DNA from: JAWKNZ01 sp041391425
Lineage (GTDB): Bacteria > Bdellovibrionota_B > Oligoflexia > Oligoflexales > JAWKNZ01
DNA: 64,000 bases
Direction: 5' to 3'
Assembly: GCA_041391425.1 (NCBI GenBank)
Contig: JAWKNZ010000002.1
Location: 372,001 to 436,000, forward strand
In this document: positions 9,665-19,374 of the stretch, in pieces
Position numbering within the stretch: position 1 is the stretch's first letter
Layout: each line of letters starts with the position of its first letter
The notes under the pieces: model-generated
Told to the model about the DNA's origin: nothing
The model's database searches: none
What the model saw: the letters and a program-made list of their open reading frames with translations, nothing else
Translations under genes and position numbers: made by a program

Positions 9665-10957
9665 CTATTTTGAAAGTAAAATGGAAGCTGGAATTATATC
9701 ATCAGTTAAAAAAGACGAATGTGGAATCTCAAATAGCTCAAAAAGTCCAGCAAATATATTTGATATTTCTAACGGATTAGTATCAGCCGCCTCAGTTGTT
9801 CCAAAAATTGGATTTATTGGCACTCCTCTAAGAAAATCATCAGTTTTTCCAAATACCTTTCCACCATTAATACCCTTTCCCCATAATAAAGCAGAAGTGA
9901 ATGGCCAGTGGCCTTTTCCTTGCGGACTATTTGTTTGATAAATTGGGCTTCTTCCTAATTCGCTTTTGACGATGATAGTTAGATTGTCTTTTAGTAAAGA
10001 AGTGGATGAATTTGATTGAGTATTTTCAATTAAATTACTTAGAGCTGAAAATAACATTTCATAGTTTTCAGACTGTATTTGATCGTTGTTGCTATGAGTA
10101 TCCCACTGCTTATTTACTCCGGCTTGTACTGTGGCGCATTTACTATATCCTTTTTCTAAAAAATTTACGGCTAGAGCTATGTTGTTTTCAAATTGACTTT
10201 TGCTGTTGTCAAATGAAGTTTCTATGATTGATTTATTTATAGTTTGTGTGAACACATAGCTAGATTGAAGTGCTTGGAGTTTTTCAGAGTCTAATGATTG
10301 AGTGATGCGATTATCCAATAATACTTTATATTTTTCATCGAGGTAGTCACTCAACGCGCCGTCATTTTTGGATGAGAATATTGTAGAGTTATTTGTTATA
10401 TTGACTCTTGCTTTTTCAATAGTCTCACTAGTGATTCGAGCCGATGCCTCACCTAAAGTTCCAGGAATAGAATGTGCGTCAATTGAAATATGAGGAACTG
10501 GATAGCTTCCACCTGCCTGTGAACCGTAGAATGTAAGCCAATCGGCAAATCTATTTGTTGTTGTCAAAAATGAGCCAGAAGACTTTATCAGGGCTTCAGA
10601 ATGAGAAAAGCTGCCACAATACAAACCATTCACTATAGCTGTTTTTAATCCATGATTTTGAAAAAAGTATTTTGTTAATGGACGATCGGGATGGTCGATA
10701 TATTCTAGTTTACCCGGTCCCGATATTGCCTGAATTCCTGGTTGAGTTTCGACATAATTGGATGCTATTTTATTATCGAATACTAATGTTGGGTCCCACC
10801 CTCCATCGCAATGCACTATAATAATATATGGACTTGAAGTAATACTGCTGCTTTGTGCGAAGCTTATATTTTCTTTGAAGAAGTTATAAGATAAGGCGCT
10901 TCCTATAGCTGATTTACCAAAATAGCGTATGAATTCTCGGCGTTTTATTCGTTTCAT
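9665..10957 (-). CDS. DUF1501-like secreted protein with Tat-type signal
   Basis: About 430 residues from the ATG at 10957, the start that places a twin-arginine-like leader (KRREFIRYFGKSAIGSAL) at the N-terminus. Motifs such as HCDGGWDPT, WDTHSNN, VKSELGRSP and GKGHWPFTSALLWGKGI fit DUF1501, an alkaline-phosphatase-like fold of unknown function that is usually paired with CxxCH/DUF1800- or DUF1549-type proteins. Here it sits between a CxxCH lipoprotein and a small cytochrome lipoprotein. It is probably exported folded. Its substrate is unknown. Confidence 0.78.
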   Translation of the reverse strand: MKRIKRREFIRYFGKSAIGSALSYNFFKENISFAQSSSITSSPYIIIVHCDGGWDPTLVFDNKIASNYVETQPGIQAISGPGKLEYIDHPDRPLTKYFFQNHGLKTAIVNGLYCGSFSHSEALIKSSGSFLTTTNRFADWLTFYGSQAGGSYPVPHISIDAHSIPGTLGEASARITSETIEKARVNITNNSTIFSSKNDGALSDYLDEKYKVLLDNRITQSLDSEKLQALQSSYVFTQTINKSIIETSFDNSKSQFENNIALAVNFLEKGYSKCATVQAGVNKQWDTHSNNDQIQSENYEMLFSALSNLIENTQSNSSTSLLKDNLTIIVKSELGRSPIYQTNSPQGKGHWPFTSALLWGKGINGGKVFGKTDDFLRGVPINPIFGTTEAADTNPLEISNIFAGLFELFEIPHSSFLTDDIIPASILLSK

Positions 10958-10971
10958 ATTATAGTACCTGA

Positions 10972-12690
10972 CTAATATAAAATAAATTCTGGTGAAAGAA
11001 AAATTCCCGCTAAAACTAGCTTCCACGCAGTTTTGGATTTATTGTCGATATTATCTTCTGATTCAAATCCTGCATTCCACAGATTGAAAAGTTCGTCGAA
11101 TTGTAGGCTGTTTTCATCTAGTTCCATAGAAGTCAAATGGGTCCATAATGAAATAAGCTGGTTGTGTATTAGGTCTAAATCATCGCTATATCCGCTTCCG
11201 TCTGGAAGTTGGGTAAGCAAGATCCGTTCATTTGCGCTTCTTCCTGCTGAAAGCTCATCATTTACAATCGAGTTGGTCAATTTTTTTACAAACTGTTTGA
11301 GGCTTGCAAAGTAGTAACCTGAAGGTGAAAAGTTAACTGCGTCCACCAAATCATCTATTCCTGGCTCAATAATATAAGGAATTTCAATTGTAGATGATAT
11401 AGGAGAGAGATTGTTGATTATGCCTTTCCATATTGATCTTGTTAATATTTTCGCTCCACTATGTAGTCCTAAAATTTTTTTTCTAACATTTTTATCTTGA
11501 ATTTCAGCCTTGTAAGTTTCATTGAAAATGATAGGGCGAATTGCTTGAATAATATTTTGACCTTCTTCTTCGAAGGCATCTAAGATGCTAGCGTACAAAA
11601 CAAGATCATTTTCATTATTGAGAAGTGGCCGTTGGAGTATGTTTTCCATTAGATTTCTAAATTCACACTGATATGATCTCGGGTCTTGGGATAGAATAGA
11701 TGCTAACTCTTCTTCATCATTGAATGGAATTCCTGAGAAATATGATGGTCCAGTATTGTTTGAGGTATATTGAAGCCAAGATGCTAAGTTGCTTCCTGAG
11801 GCATTTCCTGAAAGTGAGGGAGCTATGTATTGAATCTGTCTATGGCAATTTGAACAAGATGGGTTAGATATGGCAGACTGCGGTAGGTTAAGCAAGTCTG
11901 ATTCAGATAAAGAATAAAATAGATGTGCTTCATGTTTTTCAAATTTACTACAATTTAATATTTTTAACACTGATGATGTGTAGGATATCATATTTGTAGA
12001 TTGTCCAGTTTCTATGGAAGCATTGAAACCTCTATTATTTAATATTCCCATTTTAGGGCGATTGTCTTGAAATGTGTAAAGCTTAAATGCTTCATTTTTC
12101 CAAGGAGATGTAGTTGAGCTATCTCCCCAGATATTAGCAACGTCATCGTGGACAATTGACCATGAAGTAGTAAAAAGATCTGTAAATGGTTTCTTTAATT
12201 CTAGTAGATATCTTAAGTTATTTATTGGTTCATGTAGAATCTTTTCTTTTATTTCGTTTGTGAGTAGAGATTTTAAGTTGGTGTCGATGAGAGCAAAGCG
12301 TTCTAGTTCAGGCGTGGTCGTTGATAAAAGGTTCCAAAAACGAGCGTGCCGCTCGGCAATTGCTTTTGCAACGTCTTTTTCATTAAAAACTTGTTCTGAG
12401 AATTTTTCTATAGTTACTTCGCCGCTGATGATGGTTTCACTATCTTCTAGGGAAGGTAAGTGGTTGAGTAAATCGATAGTTATCCTCCTCAATAAGCGAG
12501 AATTACTAATTGATTTAGGTTGATTGGATTGAAGGGGTTTGTTCTGACGTTCAATAATTGTAGTGCTTTTCTTTTTTGTAGGTACGTCTGGAAAAATTGA
12601 ATCTGCACAAGAGGATAAAATGGATAACAATAAAATTGCTACGTAGAATGGATGCTGTATTCGCAATTGATTACGCCGTACTCTTTCCAC
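10972..12690 (-). CDS. Large lipoprotein with CxxCH motif (partner of DUF1501 protein)
   Basis: 572 residues starting at GTG, with an AAGGTAGG element just upstream. The signal peptide ends in a lipobox (LSILSSC). An early segment, SRLLRRITIDLLNHLPS, resembles the start of the DUF1549/DUF1800-type proteins that accompany DUF1501. A single CSNCH motif lies mid-protein, suggesting covalent haem. Downstream motifs LSPEFILY (end) and LLTQLPDGSGYSD have no function I can name. First gene of a three-gene minus-strand operon. Exact family membership is uncertain; the lipoprotein and CxxCH features are visible directly. Confidence 0.7.
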   Translation of the reverse strand: MERVRRNQLRIQHPFYVAILLLSILSSCADSIFPDVPTKKKSTTIIERQNKPLQSNQPKSISNSRLLRRITIDLLNHLPSLEDSETIISGEVTIEKFSEQVFNEKDVAKAIAERHARFWNLLSTTTPELERFALIDTNLKSLLTNEIKEKILHEPINNLRYLLELKKPFTDLFTTSWSIVHDDVANIWGDSSTTSPWKNEAFKLYTFQDNRPKMGILNNRGFNASIETGQSTNMISYTSSVLKILNCSKFEKHEAHLFYSLSESDLLNLPQSAISNPSCSNCHRQIQYIAPSLSGNASGSNLASWLQYTSNNTGPSYFSGIPFNDEEELASILSQDPRSYQCEFRNLMENILQRPLLNNENDLVLYASILDAFEEEGQNIIQAIRPIIFNETYKAEIQDKNVRKKILGLHSGAKILTRSIWKGIINNLSPISSTIEIPYIIEPGIDDLVDAVNFSPSGYYFASLKQFVKKLTNSIVNDELSAGRSANERILLTQLPDGSGYSDDLDLIHNQLISLWTHLTSMELDENSLQFDELFNLWNAGFESEDNIDNKSKTAWKLVLAGIFLSPEFILY

Positions 12691-12845
12691 TCATGCCTAC
12701 CTTTTAATAATTTATCTATCTTAAAATAGAACTTGCCCTTGTAGTGCTTAAAGGGTAGTCCTTTACTAATATATGATTCGGATTATTCTAGTTGTGAGTT
12801 AACCTTGAATTGGCGGCTTGAAGGGAAAGATTTGCCTAGTAGAGG

Positions 12846-14033
12846 TCATTGTTTTGTGCTTTGCTTAAGGGGCTCTCCTCTTAACTGATGTGGTGGTCTT
12901 TTGGTTATAGGAATTTTTTTTAGGCCACGAGTTGTGCAAAGTAGATAATCACTAGGAGTATCTGATAATTTTTCATTTTTATTATTATTCAAACGTTTGG
13001 GGCGTCCTACGATGATATTCTCGGCTATTGATTTTTCTGAAAGTTGCTTTTTCGCAGCTGAATTAGCAAATACATAGGAAGAGGTCGCTAATATAGTGCG
13101 TTCTATTTGCATCAAATTATCAATGTATTTTTGTATTGGTGGATGTGTCCAATAAACCTCTCTATAACACCAATCTCGACTTTTTTCTAAAAGTGGACAA
13201 GCTATATTATGAGGGCAGGGGTATAATGTCGTATAACCTTCATGGATCAAATGTTCCCTAAGTCCCATTGCATCTCTGCTTTGATTTTGGCTTCCAGGTT
13301 CTAAAACAATTATAATGCAAGGAGTCTGCTTTGTGTTGAAGTATTCGATGAGGCGTAAAATAGTGGCACTGGCTTTCTTGTTTTTACAAAGCTCATTCCA
13401 TATATAGCCCAGATTGATAATGGTGAGAGTATCTTGATCATCATTCGTATATTTATCTATATGAAGCGTTGTAAGGTCTCCCTTGTGACAGCTTATTTTG
13501 ACATCTTTACTAATTTCATCCAGTCCTGCAGTAGCCGCATTTAGTAAGTGGTTACTTTTGTCAACTAACTTGATTGTAATATTTTTTGCTTTAGCCCCCG
13601 ATGAAAGCACAAACCAAAGATTACTCTGTGCCAAGGCGCCGCTTCCGCAACCGAGGTCGATAATATTGATTTTTTTTTGCTTCTTTATAAGTAGAGGTAA
13701 GTCCCAATATTTGTTGGTATGCTCTATGGTGTGAATATATCGGGCAATGTTGGCAAGATGAAAGCCTAGAAGATAGGTCATAGCTTCTTTTTTACCGGTT
13801 AAAGAATTTTCAGTGAGCCTTTTGCGGGATTGGGTAAAAGATCCCCATAGCTCTGCCAGTTCGCGCTTTAATGAGCGAGCCAAAATCTTAACTAAAAAAT
13901 CTGGCTTATGTTCCCCTTTATTGGTCCCTTTGGGAAATTTTCCTTGTGTGATAAGTACGCTTTTCCAAGAATCGATCAATGAGTTTGGAATATTAGTTCG
14001 CGAACCTGTTGTTTTAACTTTTATTTTACTCAT
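12846..14033 (-). CDS. Rsm22-like SAM-dependent methyltransferase
   Basis: 395 residues. SAM-binding motif IIDLGCGSGALAQ; a preceding helical segment (EAMTYLLGFHLANIARYI) corresponds to the AYL..RxPATYAA block of Rsm22 proteins. A Cys/His cluster, CPCPHNIACPL followed by WCYREV, matches the conserved metal-binding region of Rsm22/METTL17 proteins, which act on the small ribosomal subunit. The C-terminus (after about 340) is basic and resembles an RNA-binding tail. It is transcribed alone. The role in ribosome assembly is inferred from the family. Confidence 0.72.
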   Translation of the reverse strand: MSKIKVKTTGSRTNIPNSLIDSWKSVLITQGKFPKGTNKGEHKPDFLVKILARSLKRELAELWGSFTQSRKRLTENSLTGKKEAMTYLLGFHLANIARYIHTIEHTNKYWDLPLLIKKQKKINIIDLGCGSGALAQSNLWFVLSSGAKAKNITIKLVDKSNHLLNAATAGLDEISKDVKISCHKGDLTTLHIDKYTNDDQDTLTIINLGYIWNELCKNKKASATILRLIEYFNTKQTPCIIIVLEPGSQNQSRDAMGLREHLIHEGYTTLYPCPHNIACPLLEKSRDWCYREVYWTHPPIQKYIDNLMQIERTILATSSYVFANSAAKKQLSEKSIAENIIVGRPKRLNNNKNEKLSDTPSDYLLCTTRGLKKIPITKRPPHQLRGEPLKQSTKQ

Positions 14034-14657
14034 CGCGTTTCATCATCATGGGGAATTAAATATAGCAGTTTTTGCCTAAAAACCAGGAACAGCCTTCTCA
14101 TCCAGATTAAATAAGGGTAAATTTTAGGCACTGGACGGTATAATAGATTTTGCTTTGATGAATAGCAAGATTTTTCCAAGGCTTTGACTTTATATGACAA
14201 GGCCGTTGCTTTGCCTGATTTTGATGGATTGTCTATTACATAGAGTTAAAATAAAATCTTACAAGTTAAATTTAGTATTATAAACAGTGTGTTATGTTGT
14301 TTATAGAATCCATAATTTTCTGGCAGTAGAGTACAAAACGCGTTATTTTCATTTCGTTGCCAAGGTTTATTCTTGCTTTTCCAATCTTTAGCCAGGATCA
14401 TTGGCAATTGTATGCAAATGATGTGTTAAGAATCCTTTGTGGATGAATTTTTAAGCGAATCGGAATATGGTGGTGAGCCCAACTAATAATAGGCTGCCTC
14501 ATAATATGCGGAATTTCGATCCGCAAGAAAAAAGTTGTCAGAGCTACGGTGTCATCTATCATGAGAATTTCTCTTTTATGGGCGATCCTACTGAGAGTTA
14601 TAGTTATGCTTAATTAGGAGATGTTTTGATGTTAATGGTTTTCGGAAGGGTTTTATA
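14034..14657. other. Divergent intergenic region, 624 bases
   Basis: Lies between the divergent methyltransferase and lipA genes, so it must hold at least two promoters. I could not identify convincing -35/-10 pairs. It contains one short frame (14467-14613), listed separately. No repeat or terminator was seen. Confidence 0.5.
14467..14613 (+). CDS. Possible 48-residue protein upstream of lipA
   Basis: ATG to TAA, 48 codons, encoding a polar peptide ending DPTESYSYA with one Cys. It has no strong ribosome binding site and no recognised motif. It is listed because the frame is complete and amino-acid use looks protein-like, 44 bases upstream of lipA. It could be chance or a leader peptide. 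Confidence 0.25.
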   Translation: MVVSPTNNRLPHNMRNFDPQEKSCQSYGVIYHENFSFMGDPTESYSYA

Positions 14658-15611
14658 ATGGAATCGATGGAAGGTTCGGTAAAAGGCGAAATGAATCAGA
14701 AAATTTCTGATTCCAAACCCTTGCATATTGGTAAACCAAAGTGGTTAAAGACTCAACTTCCCTCAGGAGAGAAGTATTTTAAAATACGTGAAGACTTGCG
14801 TACGCGAAGGTTGGCTACTGTTTGTCAAGAAGCAAAGTGCCCCAATATAGGTAAATGCTGGAATGACGAAACGGCGACAATTATGATTCTAGGAGATACG
14901 TGTACGAGGGCGTGTCGTTTTTGCAATGTAAAAACGGGCGATCCGCAAGGCTGGTTGGATGATTCTGAGCCGGAGCATGTTGCACAAACTTGTTACGAGT
15001 CTGGTCTTAAGTATGTTGTACTGACTATGGTTGATCGTGATGATCTTTCTGATGGTGGTGCGGGACATGTTGTGAAGGTTGTTAAAGCGATTAAAGCTGT
15101 TGACGCTAATATGAAAGTGGAGTTATTGGCTGGAGATTTTAGAGGAGATTTTCAAGCTTTATATAATATTTTGCTAAGTGGAGTTGATGTTTATGCACAT
15201 AACCTTGAAACGATTGAACGTCTAACGCCCAAAGTTAGAGATGCTAGAGCATCGTACAGCCAATCTTTACAAGTCTTAGCAGAGGCAAAAAATTTTATCG
15301 ATTCTAATTCTAGTTTGAGTGGTAGGGTTTTTACTAAATCTGGGCTTATGCTGGGACTGGGAGAGAACAGTGATGAAATTATAACAACTCTGAAAGATAT
15401 GCGAGCTACTGGGGTTAGTTTTGTTACTATCGGGCAGTATATGCGCCCTTCCAAAAAACATCTAAGTGTTAAGCGATGGGTACCACCGGAGGAGTTTGAT
15501 TTGCTTTCTAAGGAAGCGCTTAGCCTAGGATTTCGTTCAGTGGCCGCAGCTCCATTGGTGAGAAGCTCGTTTCGAGCTCGAGAATTTTACGAAGCAGCAG
15601 TTGATTGTTGA
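14658..15611 (+). CDS. lipA: Lipoyl synthase
   Basis: Radical-SAM enzyme that inserts two sulfurs into protein-bound octanoyl groups to make lipoyl cofactor for 2-oxoacid dehydrogenases and glycine cleavage. It shows both cluster motifs: the auxiliary cluster C-x4-C-x5-C in CQEAKCPNIGKCW, and the radical-SAM CTRACRFC. The C-terminal RSS (VRSSFRA) supplies the serine ligand of the auxiliary cluster. 317 residues is standard. A GGAAGG element precedes the ATG. ileS follows 38 bases downstream and may be cotranscribed. No lipB is nearby. Confidence 0.95.
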   Translation: MESMEGSVKGEMNQKISDSKPLHIGKPKWLKTQLPSGEKYFKIREDLRTRRLATVCQEAKCPNIGKCWNDETATIMILGDTCTRACRFCNVKTGDPQGWLDDSEPEHVAQTCYESGLKYVVLTMVDRDDLSDGGAGHVVKVVKAIKAVDANMKVELLAGDFRGDFQALYNILLSGVDVYAHNLETIERLTPKVRDARASYSQSLQVLAEAKNFIDSNSSLSGRVFTKSGLMLGLGENSDEIITTLKDMRATGVSFVTIGQYMRPSKKHLSVKRWVPPEEFDLLSKEALSLGFRSVAAAPLVRSSFRAREFYEAAVDC

Positions 15612-15649
15612 TTGCCATAATTTGATTAGAATATAGAGAAAGTGAAACC

Positions 15650-18600
15650 ATGTATCAAGACGTCGTAAGTAAAGTATCCTTTCCTGAAAACGAAAAAGAA
15701 GTATTAGAAAAATGGAAGAAGGATTTGACTTTTGAAAAATCATTAAAACTTTCCAAAAAAGAGCATATTTTTTATGATGGTCCTCCGTTTCCTACAGGCA
15801 ACCCTCATCATGGAACCATATTTGTTTCGATATTGAAAGATAGCATTGCTCGCTTCTTTACTATGGAAGGTTATACAGTACCTAGAAGGTGGGGATGGGA
15901 TTGCCATGGATTGCCAATAGAAAATGCGATTGAAAAAAAATTGGGAATTACAAAAAAAGCTGAAATAGAAGATAAAATAGGCGTTGCTGCTTTTAATAAT
16001 GCATGCCGTGAATTTGTTTCCAGTGCAAATGATGCGTGGGAAACTTATATCGACAAAATTGGCCGATGGACAGAATATCGAAATGCCTATCGGACGATGG
16101 ACGTTGACTTTATGGAATCCGTCCTTTGGGTGTTTTCCGAATGTTATAAGAAAGGACTCATCTATAAAGATTATCGAGTGACTCCGTATTGTTATCAATG
16201 CGAGACTTCTCTTTCTATTTCAGATACGCGTGAATCTGACTCTACTCGACCAAGGCAAGATCCGACTGTTGTTGTCAAATTTAAATCGGATGAAAAGCTT
16301 ATTGGGAAGGATACATATTTTTTGGCCTGGACCACGACACCTTGGACGCTAACTTCTAATTTAGCATTAGCTGTCGGAGAAGATATAGGTTATGTCGCAA
16401 TTGAAAGCGGTGACGAGGTCTTGATATTGGCCGAAAATGCTATTCCGCGCTATCAAAAAGAGTTAGGTGAAGATCCCAAGATTATTGAAAAAATACAAGG
16501 AAAAGATTTAGTAGGGAAGACATATGAGCCCATTTTTCCATACTATTTCTCCCATAAGGCAAATGGAAATTTTAGAGTTTTGTCGGCTGAGTTTGTTACC
16601 ACTGATGATGGTGTTGGTATTGTTCATATAGCTCCAGCATTTGGTGAGGATGATTATTGGGCTTGTAAACGAGCGGGTATCGCTGTCCAAAACCCTGTTG
16701 ATTTGGCAGGAAATTTTACTAAAGAAGTAAAGGATTTTGTTGGCCGTAATGTTCATGAGGCTAATAAAGATATCATTAAATATCTTAAGACTAAGGATGT
16801 TGTCTTAAATCAAGCAACTTTAGAACATAATTATCCTCATTGTTGGCGTTGCCGTACCCCTCTTATTTATCGAGCTATGGATGCTTGGTATTTTGCCGTT
16901 GAAAAAATTAAAGATAAGTTAGTTGCATTAAATCAAGACATTAATTGGGTACCTGAGCATGTAAAAGAAGGGCGTTTTGGAAAATGGCTTGATGGAGCTA
17001 GAGATTGGAATATTTCTCGTTCTAGATTTTGGGGTACTCCTATTCCAGTGTGGGAGTGCCAAAATGACGGTTGCGATAATCGCGAAGTTTTAGGGTCTCT
17101 TGATGCTATCGCCAAGTTTACTGGTACCAGGCCTGCAGATTTGCATAAAGAATTTCTTGATCCTTTATTGGGAAGCTGTTCGAAATGCTCTGGAGAAATG
17201 AAACGCGTTGATGAAGTACTGGATTGCTGGTTTGAATCTGGCTCTATGCCTTATGGGCAGTGTCATTATCCATTTGAAAACAAAGAATGGTTTGATAAGC
17301 ACTTTCCAAGTGACTTTATTGTTGAATATCCTGGTCAAATAAGGTGCTGGTTTTATTATTTGCATGTTCTTTCTACAGCGATTTTTGACCGTCCAGCATT
17401 TAAGAACTGTATTGTACATGGCACATTACTAGCGGCTGACGGTACAAAAATTTCTAAGTCAAAGAAAAATTATACTGACCCAATGGAATTGATCGATCGT
17501 TATGGTGCAGATGCAATGAGAATTTATCTACTGAGTTCTCCGGCTGCGGCGATGAACGATCTGAATTTTAAGGATTCAGGTATCGAAAGCCAGATTAAGA
17601 ATGTTTTACTCCCCCTTTGGAATGCTTATTCTTTCTTTGTTACTTATGCCAAAATAGATAACTTTATTGGAGACGAAGCCCATATCCCAACACCTGCTAA
17701 TCAGCTTGATCAGTGGATTTTAGCAAAGCTTTTTGAAACTGAAAGAGAAGTTCATAAAGCTTTTTCTACCTATCATCTCAATAAAACGCTTAACCCGGTT
17801 CTAGCATTTTTGGAGAACTTTACTAATTGGTATATTCGAAGGTCCAGAGAAAGATTTTGGGTTGAAGGTATGGATACTGAAAAGATAGAGGCATACGAGA
17901 CTCTATTTTACGTTTTAATATCTATGATAAAAATGTTGGCTCCTTCTGCTCCTTTTGTGACTGAGGTTATGTATCAAAACCTTTCCTCAGGAGAATCAGT
18001 CCATCTTACAGAATGGCCTCGAGTACCAGACAGGTTTTGTAATGAGAACTTGACAAATGAAGTTGAACTGACGAGGCAAATCACTTCGTTGGGCCTTTCT
18101 TTGAGACAGAAAATAAAAATTAAAGTAAAGCAGCCATTGAGTAAACTTTTGGTAGCATTGCCTTTAGATGTAGCAGAAGATTGTTTGAGTGGACAAATTG
18201 ATGTATTGAAAAGTGAGCTTAATGTTAAAGAGATTGTCTTTATTAAAGATGCATCTGAGTTAGCCACTTTGCGAGCGGTTCCTAACGCAAAAGTTTTAGG
18301 CCCAAAATATGGTAAGGAAATGCAGTTTATTATTAAAGCTGCTAGAGATGGAAAGATTAAAGAAAATGGTGATAAAATTATTATTTTCGGAAATGATAAA
18401 TCGTGGGAAATTGACAGAAGCGATATAACGATAGGCTATGAAGGTAAGTCTGGTGTAGATGTCGTTTCTAATAATGGAATATTGGTTGCCTTAGATACTA
18501 AGCTTACTGCTGCATTGATTGAAGAAGGGATTGCTAACGAAATTAATCGTAAAATTCAATCTATGCGTAAGGATGCTGGATATCGAATTAGCGATAGAAT

Positions 18601-18760
18601 TTATCTGCACTTGGAAGGCGAACTTGATGTTAAGTGGAAGGAAATGATTTTTGAGTCTGCATTAGCTGAGAAAAGAGATATTGATAAAGAAAATGCGGAT
18701 ATTGAGCACTTGTGTACAATTTCTGACAGAAAATTCATAGTTAGAGTTCGTCGTGACTGA
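15650..18760 (+). CDS. ileS: Isoleucyl-tRNA synthetase (eukaryote-like, type 2)
   Basis: Charges tRNA-Ile. 1036 residues, with the long C-terminus and sequence style (GPPFPTGNPHHG, WGWDCHGLPIE) of the type 2 enzyme found in eukaryotes and some bacteria. The HIGH motif reads H53-H54-G55-T56, so the usual last His is Thr. The KMSKS loop is K600-ISKS. The CP1 editing domain is present (TWTTTPWTLTSN, GIVHIAPAFGEDD). There is a C-terminal anticodon-binding region with extension. No frameshift occurs in 3.1 kb. Type 2 enzymes are often less sensitive to mupirocin; that is known for the family and is not shown here. Confidence 0.95.
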   Translation: MYQDVVSKVSFPENEKEVLEKWKKDLTFEKSLKLSKKEHIFYDGPPFPTGNPHHGTIFVSILKDSIARFFTMEGYTVPRRWGWDCHGLPIENAIEKKLGITKKAEIEDKIGVAAFNNACREFVSSANDAWETYIDKIGRWTEYRNAYRTMDVDFMESVLWVFSECYKKGLIYKDYRVTPYCYQCETSLSISDTRESDSTRPRQDPTVVVKFKSDEKLIGKDTYFLAWTTTPWTLTSNLALAVGEDIGYVAIESGDEVLILAENAIPRYQKELGEDPKIIEKIQGKDLVGKTYEPIFPYYFSHKANGNFRVLSAEFVTTDDGVGIVHIAPAFGEDDYWACKRAGIAVQNPVDLAGNFTKEVKDFVGRNVHEANKDIIKYLKTKDVVLNQATLEHNYPHCWRCRTPLIYRAMDAWYFAVEKIKDKLVALNQDINWVPEHVKEGRFGKWLDGARDWNISRSRFWGTPIPVWECQNDGCDNREVLGSLDAIAKFTGTRPADLHKEFLDPLLGSCSKCSGEMKRVDEVLDCWFESGSMPYGQCHYPFENKEWFDKHFPSDFIVEYPGQIRCWFYYLHVLSTAIFDRPAFKNCIVHGTLLAADGTKISKSKKNYTDPMELIDRYGADAMRIYLLSSPAAAMNDLNFKDSGIESQIKNVLLPLWNAYSFFVTYAKIDNFIGDEAHIPTPANQLDQWILAKLFETEREVHKAFSTYHLNKTLNPVLAFLENFTNWYIRRSRERFWVEGMDTEKIEAYETLFYVLISMIKMLAPSAPFVTEVMYQNLSSGESVHLTEWPRVPDRFCNENLTNEVELTRQITSLGLSLRQKIKIKVKQPLSKLLVALPLDVAEDCLSGQIDVLKSELNVKEIVFIKDASELATLRAVPNAKVLGPKYGKEMQFIIKAARDGKIKENGDKIIIFGNDKSWEIDRSDITIGYEGKSGVDVVSNNGILVALDTKLTAALIEEGIANEINRKIQSMRKDAGYRISDRIYLHLEGELDVKWKEMIFESALAEKRDIDKENADIEHLCTISDRKFIVRVRRD

Positions 18761-18927
18761 ACTTTATGTTCAAATAGAGCTCTTAAATTAGTACCAGGAT
18801 AATTTGATATAAAGAGTTTTTGCAGATTGAGATTGTCATATGAAACTATACCTCAGGGATTGTTCGCTTGGTGTTTTCTTCATGTGCTTGAGCTGTATTG
18901 CTTATTGTTGAAAGTGCAAGGTTTACT

Positions 18928-19264
18928 ATGGAACTTACAGAGGATTTGAATGTTCAGGGCGATAATGTATTGCTATCGCCTACCTCTGTAAAAGCAGTGC
19001 TCTCTGCTAGTGAATCATCACGAAAGTTTATTTTTTCGAATCGTAACGAATTAAAAAAAATTATTGGGAGAAGATAAAAGAAAAATTATAATTGTTGCCC
19101 CATGTTCTATTCATAATATAGATGAGGGTATGGAGTACGCTAAGAAGTTTAAAGTGTTAGCAGAAAAAGTTAAAGATTATCTATTCTTAGTAATGCGCGT
19201 GTATTTCGAGAAGCCACGGACGACCATTGGATGGAAAAGGCTGATTAATGACGCTAGTTCTTGA
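18928..19264 (+). pseudogene. DAHP synthase fragment (class I AroF/G/H), truncated and frameshifted
   Basis: First enzyme of the shikimate pathway, here only about its first third. The ATG at 18928 opens about 49 codons. The frame is lost at an A8 run near 19053 and continues in another frame with VAPCSIHNIDEG and MRVYFEKPRTTIGWK, the diagnostic class I DAHP synthase motifs. It ends at LINDASS-stop. The rest of the catalytic barrel is missing, and the downstream sequence runs into an unrelated membrane-protein frame. This is a real loss or rearrangement, because the missing 3' part cannot be restored by one indel. Confidence 0.8.
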
Positions 19265-19374
19265 AGGAAAACACGTGAAATAATAGCAAAATTCTATCCA
19301 CGAGGTGGTTTCTGGACTATCGGTTTAAAGAAGAATTAAAGAAAAATAAACACTTTCCTTTAATTGATTGCTTG

